This document shows positions 53,259 to 62,367 of a DNA stretch of 64,000 bases, piece after piece (positions within the stretch are counted from its first letter, which is position 1; every line of letters begins with the position of its first letter). The notes below the pieces were generated by a model, which did not search any database, was not told the origin of the DNA, and saw only the letters and a program-made list of their open reading frames with translations. Source of the DNA: Candidatus Paracaedibacteraceae bacterium (GTDB lineage: Bacteria > Pseudomonadota > Alphaproteobacteria > Paracaedibacterales > Paracaedibacteraceae); the NCBI GenBank assembly GCA_019636035.1, contig JAHBYI010000003.1, forward strand, positions 62,001-126,000, read 5' to 3'. The translations under genes were made by a program, and so were the position numbers.

Positions 53259-53888
53259 TTGATCCAACCGCACGAGCATCGCTTTAGCCACTTCTTGTTC
53301 AGCAATCTTACGAGATTTACCGCTGGCTGAGACTATAATATCGTTGATGGTCAAAGACATTTCAAACTCGGGAGCATGGGCTGGGCCAGATGTGGCAACT
53401 AACTCATAGCACGGGATCCCAAGCCCCCTGCTTTGTGTCCATTCCTGCAACAGGCTTTTACTGTCCTTTGGTGGAGCATCAGATTTGGATAACCGTGCTT
53501 TCCAGAAGGGCAAAATATAACGATTAACAGCATCCATTCCACCATCCAAATAAACGGCGGCAATCAAAGCTTCCATGGCATCACTTAAGACGGAAGATTT
53601 GCCATCAAACTCTGTTCCGACAAACTTGATAGACTTAGCAATATCAAGTTCACGAGCTACATCCTGACAAACGTCACGACTAATCAAAACAGCCTGACGT
53701 TTGGCCAAATCCCCTTCTTTTTCCTTGGGAAATGTATGATATAGCAAATCAGCAACCATATGCCCCAAAATCCGATCACCGAGAAACTCAAGGCGTTCAA
53801 AATCATTGACCTTCAGTCTTTTTGAACTGGGGTGGGTCAAAGCTTTATTGAGCAAACTCACATCTTTAAACGGATAAGAAAGGTTCAT
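53253..53888 (-). CDS. rnc: Ribonuclease III
   Basis: Cleaves double-stranded RNA, including rRNA precursors. The 211-residue protein has the RNase III signature ERLEFLGDRILG with catalytic acidic residues, a second acidic set in LSDAMEALIAAVYLDGG, and a C-terminal double-stranded RNA-binding domain (SKSLLQEWTQSRGLGIPCYE; KSRKIAEQEVAKAMLVRL). It is the last gene of the skp-lpx operon and overlaps lpxI by ATGA, in the position where lpxB is usually found. Confidence 0.96.
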   Translation of the reverse strand: MNLSYPFKDVSLLNKALTHPSSKRLKVNDFERLEFLGDRILGHMVADLLYHTFPKEKEGDLAKRQAVLISRDVCQDVARELDIAKSIKFVGTEFDGKSSVLSDAMEALIAAVYLDGGMDAVNRYILPFWKARLSKSDAPPKDSKSLLQEWTQSRGLGIPCYELVATSGPAHAPEFEMSLTINDIIVSASGKSRKIAEQEVAKAMLVRLDQL

Positions 53889-54712
53889 GATTGTTCTTCT
53901 TGTGCTATTACTTTGATAAAAATGCCTGCTCTATTGGCAAGATTAATAACATCGTTTTTATTCAGAATCTGAGTCTTGCCGGCTTCTATAGCGAGCCCGG
54001 CAAACCCGACATCAATACACTGTTGGATGGTATCAAGGCCAATTGTTGGTAAGTCAACTTTTGAGGATTGACCTTTTTTAGAGGATTTTATTAACACAGG
54101 CTTACGACCTTCTCGTTTATAAGAGACACAACGGCGGATTAACTCGGCCGTTCCCTCTACAGCTTCAATCCCTAAAACCAACCCCTGTTGCATGACAACA
54201 GCTTGCCCCACATCTTGGTCACTTAGAACATCAAGAATGGCAAGGCCACGATTAATATCATCATCATACTCAACAGAAACAGCATCGGTTAAAAATCCTG
54301 AGGATGAAGTCAACGGCAAGATATCCGTTGCCGATAAAATCTCAAAACCTTGTTCTTGCAAGTAATCGGTAATTGCGGATAGAACGCCGTCATCCCCTTT
54401 GGATCCTAAACCAAAGCGTGCAAGCAATTTTGTTCCCGTCCAATCTAAAGAAAGTTCTGAGATACTCGGTCGCTTAATACCACCAGCCATGACAATGTGA
54501 GTGACGTTGTGCTGCCTGAAAAAACGAAATAAGGGGTCAACCGCCCCAAGTTTCAACCAGACATGAGAAGCACCCTCAACTGTGTCGACCGGTGTTTGTC
54601 CTTCAAAAGCAATAACGTGAATGGGCAATTGCGCATGCTGACAGTAATCCAAAATCTGTTTTGGAAGATCTCCCTGCCCTGCAATTAACCCGATAACGCG
54701 TTTCTGCTGCAT
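53885..54712 (-). CDS. lpxI: UDP-2,3-diacylglucosamine pyrophosphatase LpxI
   Basis: Hydrolyses UDP-2,3-diacylglucosamine to lipid X, replacing LpxH in alphaproteobacteria. The protein (275 residues from the ATG at 54710-54712) starts with RVIGLIAGQGDLPKQIL. It also contains THIVMAGGIKRPSI, FGLGSKGDDGVLSAI, GQAVVMQQGLVLGIEAVEGT and DLPTIGLDTIQQC, family hallmarks. A start 7 codons upstream would overlap lpxA; the later start has AAGG at good distance. Confidence 0.94.
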   Translation of the reverse strand: MQQKRVIGLIAGQGDLPKQILDYCQHAQLPIHVIAFEGQTPVDTVEGASHVWLKLGAVDPLFRFFRQHNVTHIVMAGGIKRPSISELSLDWTGTKLLARFGLGSKGDDGVLSAITDYLQEQGFEILSATDILPLTSSSGFLTDAVSVEYDDDINRGLAILDVLSDQDVGQAVVMQQGLVLGIEAVEGTAELIRRCVSYKREGRKPVLIKSSKKGQSSKVDLPTIGLDTIQQCIDVGFAGLAIEAGKTQILNKNDVINLANRAGIFIKVIAQEEQS

Positions 54713-54714
54713 CG

Positions 54715-55512
54715 TTAAGCCCTTGGCATACATAAGTTGCGATGGGATTCACCTTGGATAAAGGCAATCAAATTCTCAATTTCAGGAATATCGCTTTGCT
54801 CGTCTTTTAGTTTTAAAAGTCGTTCTTGGAATGTTGATGGCTTTTCTTCGGCATCGGGCGTAAACAAAGAACGATACGCCTCACGCAGCGCACTAATGGA
54901 CTTTTGCGGAAACCCACGACGCTTCAACCCAACAAGATTAAGACCGGATAACCGAGCACGTTCCCCGATCACGATCCCAAAGGGAATCACGTCCTGCTCA
55001 ACACCTGACATCCCGCCGATCATAGCATGCGCCCCAATCCGAACAAACTGGTGCACAGCTGACAATCCGCCAACAATGACGTGATCTTCGACAATCACAT
55101 GCCCGGCTAATGTGGCTTGATTCGCTAGAATAACATCATCACCAACAACACAGTCATGGGCAACGTGAACCCCAACCATAAATAGGCCGCGACTGCCAAT
55201 CTTGGTAACTGTGTTACCTGTTGCCGTCCCGGGGTGCATCGTGACATACTCACGAATAATGTTACCATCACCAATTTCAAGGTATGTTTGCTCACCGCCA
55301 TATTTTTTATCCTGAGGGACATGACCGATCGTAGCAAACGGATAAATCGTATTCCCGTTACCAAGTGTGGTATGCCCTTCGATAACAACATGAGACTTTA
55401 ACGTCACATCATCCCCAAGCGTAACATTAGAACCAATATAGCAGAATGGGCCTGCCTTAAAGTTTTTACCAATCTTTGCGGTTGGTTCTATCACTGCTGT
55501 TGGATGAATCAT
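54715..55512 (-). CDS. lpxA: UDP-N-acetylglucosamine acyltransferase LpxA
   Basis: First acyltransferase of lipid A synthesis. The 265-residue left-handed beta-helix is built of hexapeptide repeats (IHPTAVIEPTAKIGKNFKAG onward). The catalytic base His lies in VHVAHDCVVG. The C-terminal helical part includes LNLVGLKRRGFPQKSI. It follows fabZ by 14 bases. Confidence 0.97.
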   Translation of the reverse strand: MIHPTAVIEPTAKIGKNFKAGPFCYIGSNVTLGDDVTLKSHVVIEGHTTLGNGNTIYPFATIGHVPQDKKYGGEQTYLEIGDGNIIREYVTMHPGTATGNTVTKIGSRGLFMVGVHVAHDCVVGDDVILANQATLAGHVIVEDHVIVGGLSAVHQFVRIGAHAMIGGMSGVEQDVIPFGIVIGERARLSGLNLVGLKRRGFPQKSISALREAYRSLFTPDAEEKPSTFQERLLKLKDEQSDIPEIENLIAFIQGESHRNLCMPRA

Positions 55513-55526
55513 CGTACCCTCTTTTC

Positions 55527-55979
55527 TTATTTGCTTGCGATCATTGCCGTGAAAACAGCTTCGTCAGTCATGACATCACCAACCCAAGCTTCACCTCTGA
55601 ATTTCCAGATATTCCCACGAGATTTTAATAAACTAACTTTGAGTTTGAGCGTATCACCGGGTACAACCGGTTTCCGGAATTTTGCTTCTTCGATGGACAT
55701 AAAATAAACCAACTTATCCGAAGAATTATCGCCCATGGTTTTCATAACCAAAACACCCGCGGCCTGTGCCATAGCTTCGACAATTAAAACACCGGGCATA
55801 ACCGGATGCCCCGGAAAGTGTCCTTGAAAGAACCATTCATTCATCGTTACATTTTTAATTCCTGTTGCGCTTTCACCTAACTTCACATCCGTTAGCTTAT
55901 CAATAAGCAACATCGGGATACGATGTGGAATCAAATCCATGATTTCATTAATCAAAATATCCGGGCTAGTTTCTGTCAT
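55527..55979 (-). CDS. fabZ: 3-hydroxyacyl-ACP dehydratase FabZ
   Basis: Dehydrates 3-hydroxyacyl-ACP in fatty acid synthesis and competes with LpxA/LpxD for substrate, which explains the usual clustering. The 150-residue hot-dog protein shows PHRIPMLLID, the active-site His in GHFPGHPVMPGVLIVEAMAQ (with Glu), and the KFRKPVVPGD segment. It is 2 bases from lpxD. Confidence 0.97.
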   Translation of the reverse strand: MTETSPDILINEIMDLIPHRIPMLLIDKLTDVKLGESATGIKNVTMNEWFFQGHFPGHPVMPGVLIVEAMAQAAGVLVMKTMGDNSSDKLVYFMSIEEAKFRKPVVPGDTLKLKVSLLKSRGNIWKFRGEAWVGDVMTDEAVFTAMIASK

Positions 55980-55981
55980 TT

Positions 55982-57004
55982 TTATTTTCCCTTGGTTGAT
56001 GTTAATTTATTTAAGAACGCAACTTGTTTAAAATGCTCCCGAATCGGTACGGCCGGATAACCTGCGACTTTACCACCGGCTTCGACGTCGCGCATTAATC
56101 CGGATTTGGCAGCAATCTGAGCCCCATCACCGATCGTCAAATGCCCCGCTATGCCTACTTGCCCCGCTGCAATCACAAACTTACCCAACCGGGTACTTCC
56201 TGCAATCCCGACCTGAGCCACAAGAACAGAGTATTCGCCAACAATAACATTATGAGCAATCATCACAAGGTTATCAATCCGAGCCCCTTTTTTAATTTGT
56301 GTATCCGCATTTGATCCGCGATCAATGGTTGTATTTGCCCCGATATCAACGTCATCTTCGATAATAACACGCCCCAATTGCGGCACAGGAATATGACCAC
56401 GAGCATCCATATCAAAACCAAATCCCCGTTGACCGATACGTGTACCTGTTTTAATCCCAACACGATTACCAATCAAACTATGGCAAATTGAAACATGTGA
56501 ATCAATTTTACAATCCTGACCAATAACACAATTCGATTCAATGACGACATGACTACCAATATGGCAGGCGTCACCAATTTCAACACCATCCTCAATCACC
56601 GCATAGTGGCCTATCTTGCATCCACGGCCAATCTTAGCCGTCGGCGCAATCACCGCTGTTGATGCGATCTCACTCAATTGTCGTTGATCTTCGTAAAATA
56701 GATCCAGCAATTTAGCATAATCACGGTACGGCGTTTTAGAGATAAACACAGGTAAATGCTGAGGGCGATGGTCAATCAGGTCTTCAGAAAAAATACAAAC
56801 CGCTGCTCGCGTAGACTGCAATGCATCTTGATATTTGTAATTGTGATAACACACAAGGTCACCATCGGTTGCTGTTTGCAAGGTTGCAACATCCCGAATT
56901 TCCTGCTCAAGATTATCCCCAAACGATAATGGTATCCCTAAAAATTCAGAGATTTGCTTAAGTGTAAAAGGGCCTTTGTTCTTATAAAATCGCGTATCTG
57001 GCAT
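55982..57004 (-). CDS. lpxD: UDP-3-O-(3-hydroxyacyl)glucosamine N-acyltransferase LpxD
   Basis: Third step of lipid A synthesis. The 340-residue protein has an N-terminal uridine-binding domain (SEFLGIPLSFGDNLEQEI) and a long hexapeptide beta-helix. RGFGFDMDARGHIPVPQLG and NTTIDRG precede the catalytic-type His in MIAHNVIVGEYSVLVAQVGI. It is 3 bases from skp. Confidence 0.97.
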   Translation of the reverse strand: MPDTRFYKNKGPFTLKQISEFLGIPLSFGDNLEQEIRDVATLQTATDGDLVCYHNYKYQDALQSTRAAVCIFSEDLIDHRPQHLPVFISKTPYRDYAKLLDLFYEDQRQLSEIASTAVIAPTAKIGRGCKIGHYAVIEDGVEIGDACHIGSHVVIESNCVIGQDCKIDSHVSICHSLIGNRVGIKTGTRIGQRGFGFDMDARGHIPVPQLGRVIIEDDVDIGANTTIDRGSNADTQIKKGARIDNLVMIAHNVIVGEYSVLVAQVGIAGSTRLGKFVIAAGQVGIAGHLTIGDGAQIAAKSGLMRDVEAGGKVAGYPAVPIREHFKQVAFLNKLTSTKGK

Positions 57005-57007
57005 CGT

Positions 57008-57604
57008 CTATTCCGAAGGCAAGTGAACGGTTGGTAATTTTAGGTTTAATTCTCTAAGAACTTCATCAGTAATGTCAAGCTCAGATCCACCATAAAGCAC
57101 CACTGATGCGTCCAAAATTGTCGCATTGAACACAAGATTAAGATTACGGCGTTTTGCAACATCTGTCACAATTTCACGAATTTTTCCCTCGATTTGCTCT
57201 TGGATACGGGCAAAACTTTTATTCAGCGTATCCTTTCGAGCCCGAAGCGTCTTATCCAAATCCGTTACTTGTCGATCAAGGTCATCTTTCTGTGCACTCA
57301 AGTTTTTAGCTTGTTCGGGTGATTTTTTTTCAATCTCACGAATTTCTTCGTATTGCTTTTGAAGATTTTTCTCACGATCTAAAATTTCTTCGTGAAATGT
57401 CTTATACTGACGTTCAATCAACTCTTTAAAGTGGTGAACGGCTTGAGCTTCGGTATTCACACGGCTCAAATTCACAAACGCAATTTGCGCCGATGGCAAC
57501 GGCATGATTTCTATTTTATTATAATGCTTATAGCCATAGTATCCGCCAGCAATAACAATAATAAAAAGGATACTGTAACCTATTTTCTTTAAAAGATTTA
57601 GCAT
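57008..57604 (-). CDS. skp: OmpH/Skp-family periplasmic chaperone
   Basis: A 198-residue protein of the Skp family, which escorts unfolded outer-membrane proteins. A membrane segment at about 8-26 (GYSILFIIVIAGGYYGY) is followed by IAFVNLSRVNTEAQA and a long coiled coil (about 60-150), ending with the TVAKRRNLNLVF-like VTDVAKRRNLNLVFNATILD. The hydrophobic segment has no clear cleavage site, so the protein may remain anchored. It begins the lpx operon; bamA, its usual upstream neighbour, is absent. The ATG at 57602-57604 is used; a TTG two codons upstream is in frame. Confidence 0.87.
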   Translation of the reverse strand: MLNLLKKIGYSILFIIVIAGGYYGYKHYNKIEIMPLPSAQIAFVNLSRVNTEAQAVHHFKELIERQYKTFHEEILDREKNLQKQYEEIREIEKKSPEQAKNLSAQKDDLDRQVTDLDKTLRARKDTLNKSFARIQEQIEGKIREIVTDVAKRRNLNLVFNATILDASVVLYGGSELDITDEVLRELNLKLPTVHLPSE

Positions 57605-57664
57605 AGACAAAACAAGGGATTAGTTATTTGCTACAATTGTACCAGATTACCCAACCCATCGAAA

Positions 57665-57702
57665 CAAAAAAAGCCTTATCCCCTGGACAGGGATAAGGGC
57701 CT
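57665..57702 (-). terminator. Terminator after the secreted papain gene
   Basis: On the minus strand the arms GCCCTTATCCC and GGGGATAAGGC surround a short loop and are followed by a run of T residues. It separates the papain gene from the skp-lpx operon, which therefore needs its own promoter in 57605-57665; none is clear. Confidence 0.85.
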
Positions 57703-57720
57703 CTTTATAGCTAGATAATT

Positions 57721-58668
57721 TTAATATCCCAACCAGCGCCAAGGATTATACCATCCATAAGCAGATCCGGCAGGTCCCATTTTACCAATCCCCCAGATTT
57801 CACTGGTGAATGCTGCATTGTGCATATAACCATAGGGAATATAGCAATATCCTTGATCACCCCACTTCTCGCCCCAGGAATTCTTGACGACATACCATTT
57901 ATTCTCATCGTCATACCCAACAACAAGTAAAGCATGTCCCCCTAAAAGTTTTTCTGTCACGGTATTAGGCATACTTACCAAACCGGTTTTAGCTGTCAGC
58001 GGAGACATAAACGATTCATAAACAGAAATACCAATAATCACAGCATGCTTAGATACAAGAGCCGTCTTGATTGCTTCTGCTGACTGGGCGATTTCTGCAT
58101 GACCAATATTATCCAGATCCATATGCTTTTTAGCATCAACAAAGGCCTGATCGCTTGGTTTTAAAAGATAACGCTGAGCATAATCACTATAATCCCAGTC
58201 TGCATCAGGTGCTATACCAAATTGCTTAAGAGCCCGAATCGCATCCGCAATCGTTGCTCCTGAATCCTGATCTGTCGTGCCTTCAAACGAACGCTCGTTC
58301 CAGTATTGGAACAAAGCAGAAGCCAAGAATTGATCTTTCTGTTCCGGTGCACCTATATTCCACACAAGTTCAGCGGCTGATTTACTGGCAAATCCTGTGC
58401 ATGCCCCTAGATGCTGCTGATCCCAGACCGGTGAACAGTTCTCACGGTTATCAAACTGTGATGGTAATTGTACAAGAGTAAGCTCACTAACCTTTAAAGG
58501 TCGACCATGTTCTTGCAACCATTTATAACTTTCACTATCCTTAGATGGCTTCAAAGCCAAGTACCGTGAACCATCATCCCCATCAGCATAAAGCTGTGGC
58601 TGCACATCGGCCGCCTGGGTTAAGCCTGCTAATAACAATCCTGTCATTAAAATACGCGATAATTTCAT
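57721..58668 (-). CDS. Secreted papain-family (C1A) cysteine protease
   Basis: A 315-residue protease. MKLSRILMTGLLLAGLTQA is a signal peptide. The active site follows the C1 pattern: Gln and Cys90 in DQQHLGACTGFAS, His245 in LGGHALLVVGYDD, Asn263 in VVKNSWGEKWGDQGY. The segment before the catalytic domain is short (about 70 residues) and lacks an inhibitor_I29 propeptide. C1A proteases are common in eukaryotic lysosomes and rarer in bacteria, where secreted forms often act on host proteins. The C-terminus is Gly/Trp/Tyr-rich. It is monocistronic with its own terminator; GGAGGA lies upstream of the ATG. Confidence 0.9.
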   Translation of the reverse strand: MKLSRILMTGLLLAGLTQAADVQPQLYADGDDGSRYLALKPSKDSESYKWLQEHGRPLKVSELTLVQLPSQFDNRENCSPVWDQQHLGACTGFASKSAAELVWNIGAPEQKDQFLASALFQYWNERSFEGTTDQDSGATIADAIRALKQFGIAPDADWDYSDYAQRYLLKPSDQAFVDAKKHMDLDNIGHAEIAQSAEAIKTALVSKHAVIIGISVYESFMSPLTAKTGLVSMPNTVTEKLLGGHALLVVGYDDENKWYVVKNSWGEKWGDQGYCYIPYGYMHNAAFTSEIWGIGKMGPAGSAYGWYNPWRWLGY

Positions 58669-58821
58669 AAAGAGAATCCTCCGTGTTTCAGTTAATTTAA
58701 CAGAGATACTTTTTATGGTAGAAATTTATTAAATTTGAAGTCAATCTTTAATTTCTTATTTAACAGGGATTATTGACCACTTGATTATCATGGGTATATG
58801 ATAATACAAAAAGGATTTTCC

Positions 58822-59598
58822 ATGCTTGTTGATAGCCATTGTCACCTAAATTTCCCCGATTTTAAAGACGATCTTGACGATGTCATGCGCCGTGCTGACC
58901 TGAACGGCATCAAAACCATGCTAACGGTTAATACACGATTAAGCGAATCCTTGACTATCCGGAAAATCGCAGATACCTATCCCCATGTTTTTTGCACAGT
59001 TGGGGTTCATCCCCATGATGCTAAAGATTATGCCGATGACGCCTTACTCGGCAAAATCAAAGAATTATCCAAGCACCCAAAAGTAGTCGGGTTAGGGGAA
59101 ACAGGGCTTGACTATTACTATAACAACAGTGATTCAAAGGATCAAATCCACTGCTTTGACATCCATCTCATAGCCGCTAAACAACTTGATCTCCCCATTG
59201 TTGTCCATACCCGAGATGCCGACACTGACACTATCGATTGCCTCGATAGAACCCCCGGAACCAAAGGCGTTTTTCACTGCTTTAGCGGTGGTCTTGACAT
59301 GGCACGCGCCGGCCTTGACCGCGGGTACTACATCTCTTTTTCCGGGATTATCACCTTTAAGAAAGCAGACGAACTGCGAGAGGTTGTAAAATTCGTTCCC
59401 CTTGATCGCATCCTTGTTGAAACGGATTCTCCCTTTTTAGCTCCGATCCCCCATCGTGGCAAACGCAATGAACCGGCATTTACCCTCCATACAGCAGAAA
59501 TAGTTGCTGAGTTAAAAGGCATCCCCCTAACCGACATTGCAAAGCAAACGACAGATAATTTTTTCACACTCTTTAACCGCGCAACGAGACCGGCATGA
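58822..59598 (+). CDS. tatD: TatD family metal-dependent hydrolase
   Basis: A 258-residue TIM-barrel hydrolase with DNase-type activity in characterised members. Metal-ligand motifs are VDSHCHLNF, GLGETGLDYYY, VHTRDADTDT, GVFHCFSGG and LVETDSPFLAP. The ATG at 58822 (AAGGA upstream) gives the canonical MLVDSHCH start. It overlaps the next gene by ATGA. This pair often lies in the holB-metG region of proteobacteria, but those genes are not in view here. Confidence 0.95.
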   Translation: MLVDSHCHLNFPDFKDDLDDVMRRADLNGIKTMLTVNTRLSESLTIRKIADTYPHVFCTVGVHPHDAKDYADDALLGKIKELSKHPKVVGLGETGLDYYYNNSDSKDQIHCFDIHLIAAKQLDLPIVVHTRDADTDTIDCLDRTPGTKGVFHCFSGGLDMARAGLDRGYYISFSGIITFKKADELREVVKFVPLDRILVETDSPFLAPIPHRGKRNEPAFTLHTAEIVAELKGIPLTDIAKQTTDNFFTLFNRATRPA

Positions 59599-60362
59599 TT
59601 GTTACCATCCTTGGATCAGGCTCATCAGGAGGCGTCCCCTTAGCAACAGGTGACTGGGGACAGTGTGATCCTAACAATAATAAAAACCGACGCACCCGCG
59701 CCAGTATTCACATTGATATCGATGGGTTAAGTTTTATTGTCGACACAGGGGCTGATTTCCGTAGTCAACTTTTAGCAAATGCGATAACCAAAATTGATGC
59801 TGTCCTGTACACCCATGCCCATGCAGATCATATTTTTGGCATGGATGACTTACGGCATTTCCATTTCAAACAAGGCAAACCAACGCCAATCTATGCCGAT
59901 GATGTCACTTTGGGATATCTAAAACAAGCCTATGGCTATGCTTTCCAAGCCCCTGCCGGCCCCTATCAAACATTTATTATCCCCCATGAATTCACGAATG
60001 AATGCTTTAAAGTACTGGGGGTTGATATTATGCCGATAAAACTCGACCATACTGTCATGACGTCTTGGGGATTTCGCATTGGTGACTTTGCCTATTGCAC
60101 AGATTTCAAGCGAATCGAGGCAAAAGAATTAGAAAAACTTCACACCCTCGATACAATCATTATTGATTGTTTGATGTTTGATGATCATAAAACCCACGTT
60201 AAGTTTGATGAAACCATGGCTATCCTGGATATCATCAAACCAAAACATGCTATTTTTACCCACATGAATCAGCACATGGATTATGAAACAGCTCTAAAAA
60301 AATGCCCACCTCATGTCGAGCCGGGCTATGACGGGATGCAGATTATGATCAAACCTGAATAG
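59595..60362 (+). CDS. MBL-fold metallohydrolase (PhnP-like)
   Basis: A 255-residue metallo-beta-lactamase-fold protein. GSGSSGGVPLATGDWG, VDTGADFRSQLL and the metal motif YTHAHADHIFGMDDLR are typical of the PhnP/ElaC-like phosphodiesterase group paired with tatD in many alphaproteobacteria. Further ligands are in LDHTVMTSWGFRIGDFAYCTD and FTHMNQH. The physiological substrate is unknown; PhnP acts on cyclic phosphate diesters. Confidence 0.9.
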   Translation: MIVTILGSGSSGGVPLATGDWGQCDPNNNKNRRTRASIHIDIDGLSFIVDTGADFRSQLLANAITKIDAVLYTHAHADHIFGMDDLRHFHFKQGKPTPIYADDVTLGYLKQAYGYAFQAPAGPYQTFIIPHEFTNECFKVLGVDIMPIKLDHTVMTSWGFRIGDFAYCTDFKRIEAKELEKLHTLDTIIIDCLMFDDHKTHVKFDETMAILDIIKPKHAIFTHMNQHMDYETALKKCPPHVEPGYDGMQIMIKPE

Positions 60363-60435
60363 GATAATTATCCATAGTTAACCGAAAATTAAGATTTCCC
60401 AGTCACTATAGAGCCCGTAGAAATGGGAGGGCAAA

Positions 60436-62367
60436 ATGATTGGGAAGTATACATACAAAAAATCAAGTATCATCCAGGTTTCAGCACTGCTGATATATCT
60501 CACATCAGCATGCAATGCAACAGAACCAACAACCGGCTTGACGCTTAACCCAAGTGAAGCATTTCTTGTCAAAAATATAACCCCAACATTATCATCAGAA
60601 TTAAGTGCCATTAGCCAAGACTTTTTACAAGGGACAGCAGACGGACTAAACAGTTATGTGGTGGCTTCACAAGCTTTATTCAATCAAGTCCTTCGTGGCG
60701 ATTTTCAAACACTTCAGCAAGAAAGTATTCTGGCACTGCTTCACGAGCAACTGCCTGATGTCATGGCACATGCTCTTATATCTGACATTGATGCAACAAC
60801 GCCAGAACAACGACAACTGTTGATTATAGAAAAGATTTTCCCCATGATTCGACGTGCTGTCTATCAATCCCTTATGGAAACAGATAATTTTGGCAAGAAA
60901 AAGGAAATTTATGTTGCTGAACGTCAACAGATCGAAACCCATTACAAAGTTTCAGCCGGCTTAGCATCAACATTCATCCGGGCCATATTACCTGACGATT
61001 CTCCACTCAAACAACCCCTTCTGTCCTTAACCAAATATGAAAAAATCAGCAATTATATTCTTGCACAACTGGACAAACACTTTGTACGGCAAACAGCAAA
61101 ACTGGTTCATCAAATAACAGGAGACATCAATCCGGAACTTTTTAAGAATGCAGAAACCTTATGGATCATCGGCCTTTCCGGCACCCCAATAAACCAGTCG
61201 ATGCTGTTCGGACAACACACAACAAATACCCTATCGAGCAAGAAAAAGGAAACGGCATTCAAAAATGTTTGGAAATACCTAAAACCACGCGTCAATCATC
61301 ACATACGATCCGGAATAAATCGCACGCTTCAAAATTTTGCAACCATTGCCGCAACAAAAATCAGCCCCTCGATCTATACGACAGCAGCAAACACAGTTAA
61401 AAATCATGCAAATGGAATTCGGCTATTAGCCACAGGAGCCGGATATTATGCCGGCGGCTTTTTATCTTACCCGCCTGTTATTGGTGGTGCTATCGTTGCC
61501 GGAGGAGCGTACTGGCTGACAAGTGGATTGTTGTATTCAGCCATACCGAATGGCCTGGCACAGACTACTCAGAAATCTGAAAAGCTTATCGCACAACAAA
61601 TAAGACTCTTTGCCGATAATTATACCAACAGTTTTTTCCCTTTAACCGCAGAAGAATACAGCCTGTACCAGTTAAACCCAAATCCATCCGCACTTGAGAC
61701 GTTTCTATTTGCTGATGATTACGACTTAAGAAACAAACTTAGGTCAGAAAAACTAACAGGATCACTTCTAAAAGATCTGGCTCATCTGTTAAAGAAACCC
61801 ATTCCATTTTTACTGTCCAAGGATTCACCAGAAGTTCCGCTTGATATGAACATCGCCGATGAATTTGATTTCATTGATAGATTAGGCAAACCAAAACCAG
61901 AAGCACCATCAAAAACACAAATACAGCTTGAATTTTATCGCTTTGCCGTTGCCATAGAACAACATCAACAGAACCTGGATCTTTTTAATAAATCAACCTC
62001 TTGTTTATCCTGGTTGATCTCATGCCTTACAGGTCAAAAAAGAGAATTCCCTGAACTTGCACTAGAACATCAAGCCAACCTAAACCAACTGAGAGCCTAT
62101 CCGTCCTATGCAATTTACCAAGCTCAATCAAACAAAGATAAAGTCGAAGCAGAAATCACAAGATTATCTCAGGGCTATGTCGCAGAAGCCCGTGACATCC
62201 TTTCAAAAATAGACAGGGCAAAACAAATGATGATTGCTCAGTCAAAGAACCCGGATCATATTGATCACCTGGCACAATCCCTATCCTATGATGACTATGT
62301 ACAAGCCCTGGATACTCTTATTGCTGATCAAATTCCGGCCGCTGCGCATCAGAAGCTGCTAAGTTAG
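60436..62367 (+). CDS. Large secreted protein with central hydrophobic hairpin, unknown
   Basis: Not recognised. The 643-residue protein starts after GGGAGGGC and has an N-terminal signal-like segment (about 9-28, SSIIQVSALLIYLTSACNA). Most of it is amphipathic helix (LLHEQLPDVMAHALI; AVYQSLMET). Residues about 325-373 form a Gly/Ala-rich hydrophobic hairpin (LLATGAGYYAGGFLSYPPVI, GGAIVAGGAYWLTSGLLYSA), a layout seen in alpha-helical pore-forming toxins and phage-holin-like proteins, but also in plain membrane proteins. The C-terminal third is coiled-coil-like. Its last 50 bases overlap the end of the convergent gene. Confidence 0.6.
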   Translation: MIGKYTYKKSSIIQVSALLIYLTSACNATEPTTGLTLNPSEAFLVKNITPTLSSELSAISQDFLQGTADGLNSYVVASQALFNQVLRGDFQTLQQESILALLHEQLPDVMAHALISDIDATTPEQRQLLIIEKIFPMIRRAVYQSLMETDNFGKKKEIYVAERQQIETHYKVSAGLASTFIRAILPDDSPLKQPLLSLTKYEKISNYILAQLDKHFVRQTAKLVHQITGDINPELFKNAETLWIIGLSGTPINQSMLFGQHTTNTLSSKKKETAFKNVWKYLKPRVNHHIRSGINRTLQNFATIAATKISPSIYTTAANTVKNHANGIRLLATGAGYYAGGFLSYPPVIGGAIVAGGAYWLTSGLLYSAIPNGLAQTTQKSEKLIAQQIRLFADNYTNSFFPLTAEEYSLYQLNPNPSALETFLFADDYDLRNKLRSEKLTGSLLKDLAHLLKKPIPFLLSKDSPEVPLDMNIADEFDFIDRLGKPKPEAPSKTQIQLEFYRFAVAIEQHQQNLDLFNKSTSCLSWLISCLTGQKREFPELALEHQANLNQLRAYPSYAIYQAQSNKDKVEAEITRLSQGYVAEARDILSKIDRAKQMMIAQSKNPDHIDHLAQSLSYDDYVQALDTLIADQIPAAAHQKLLS

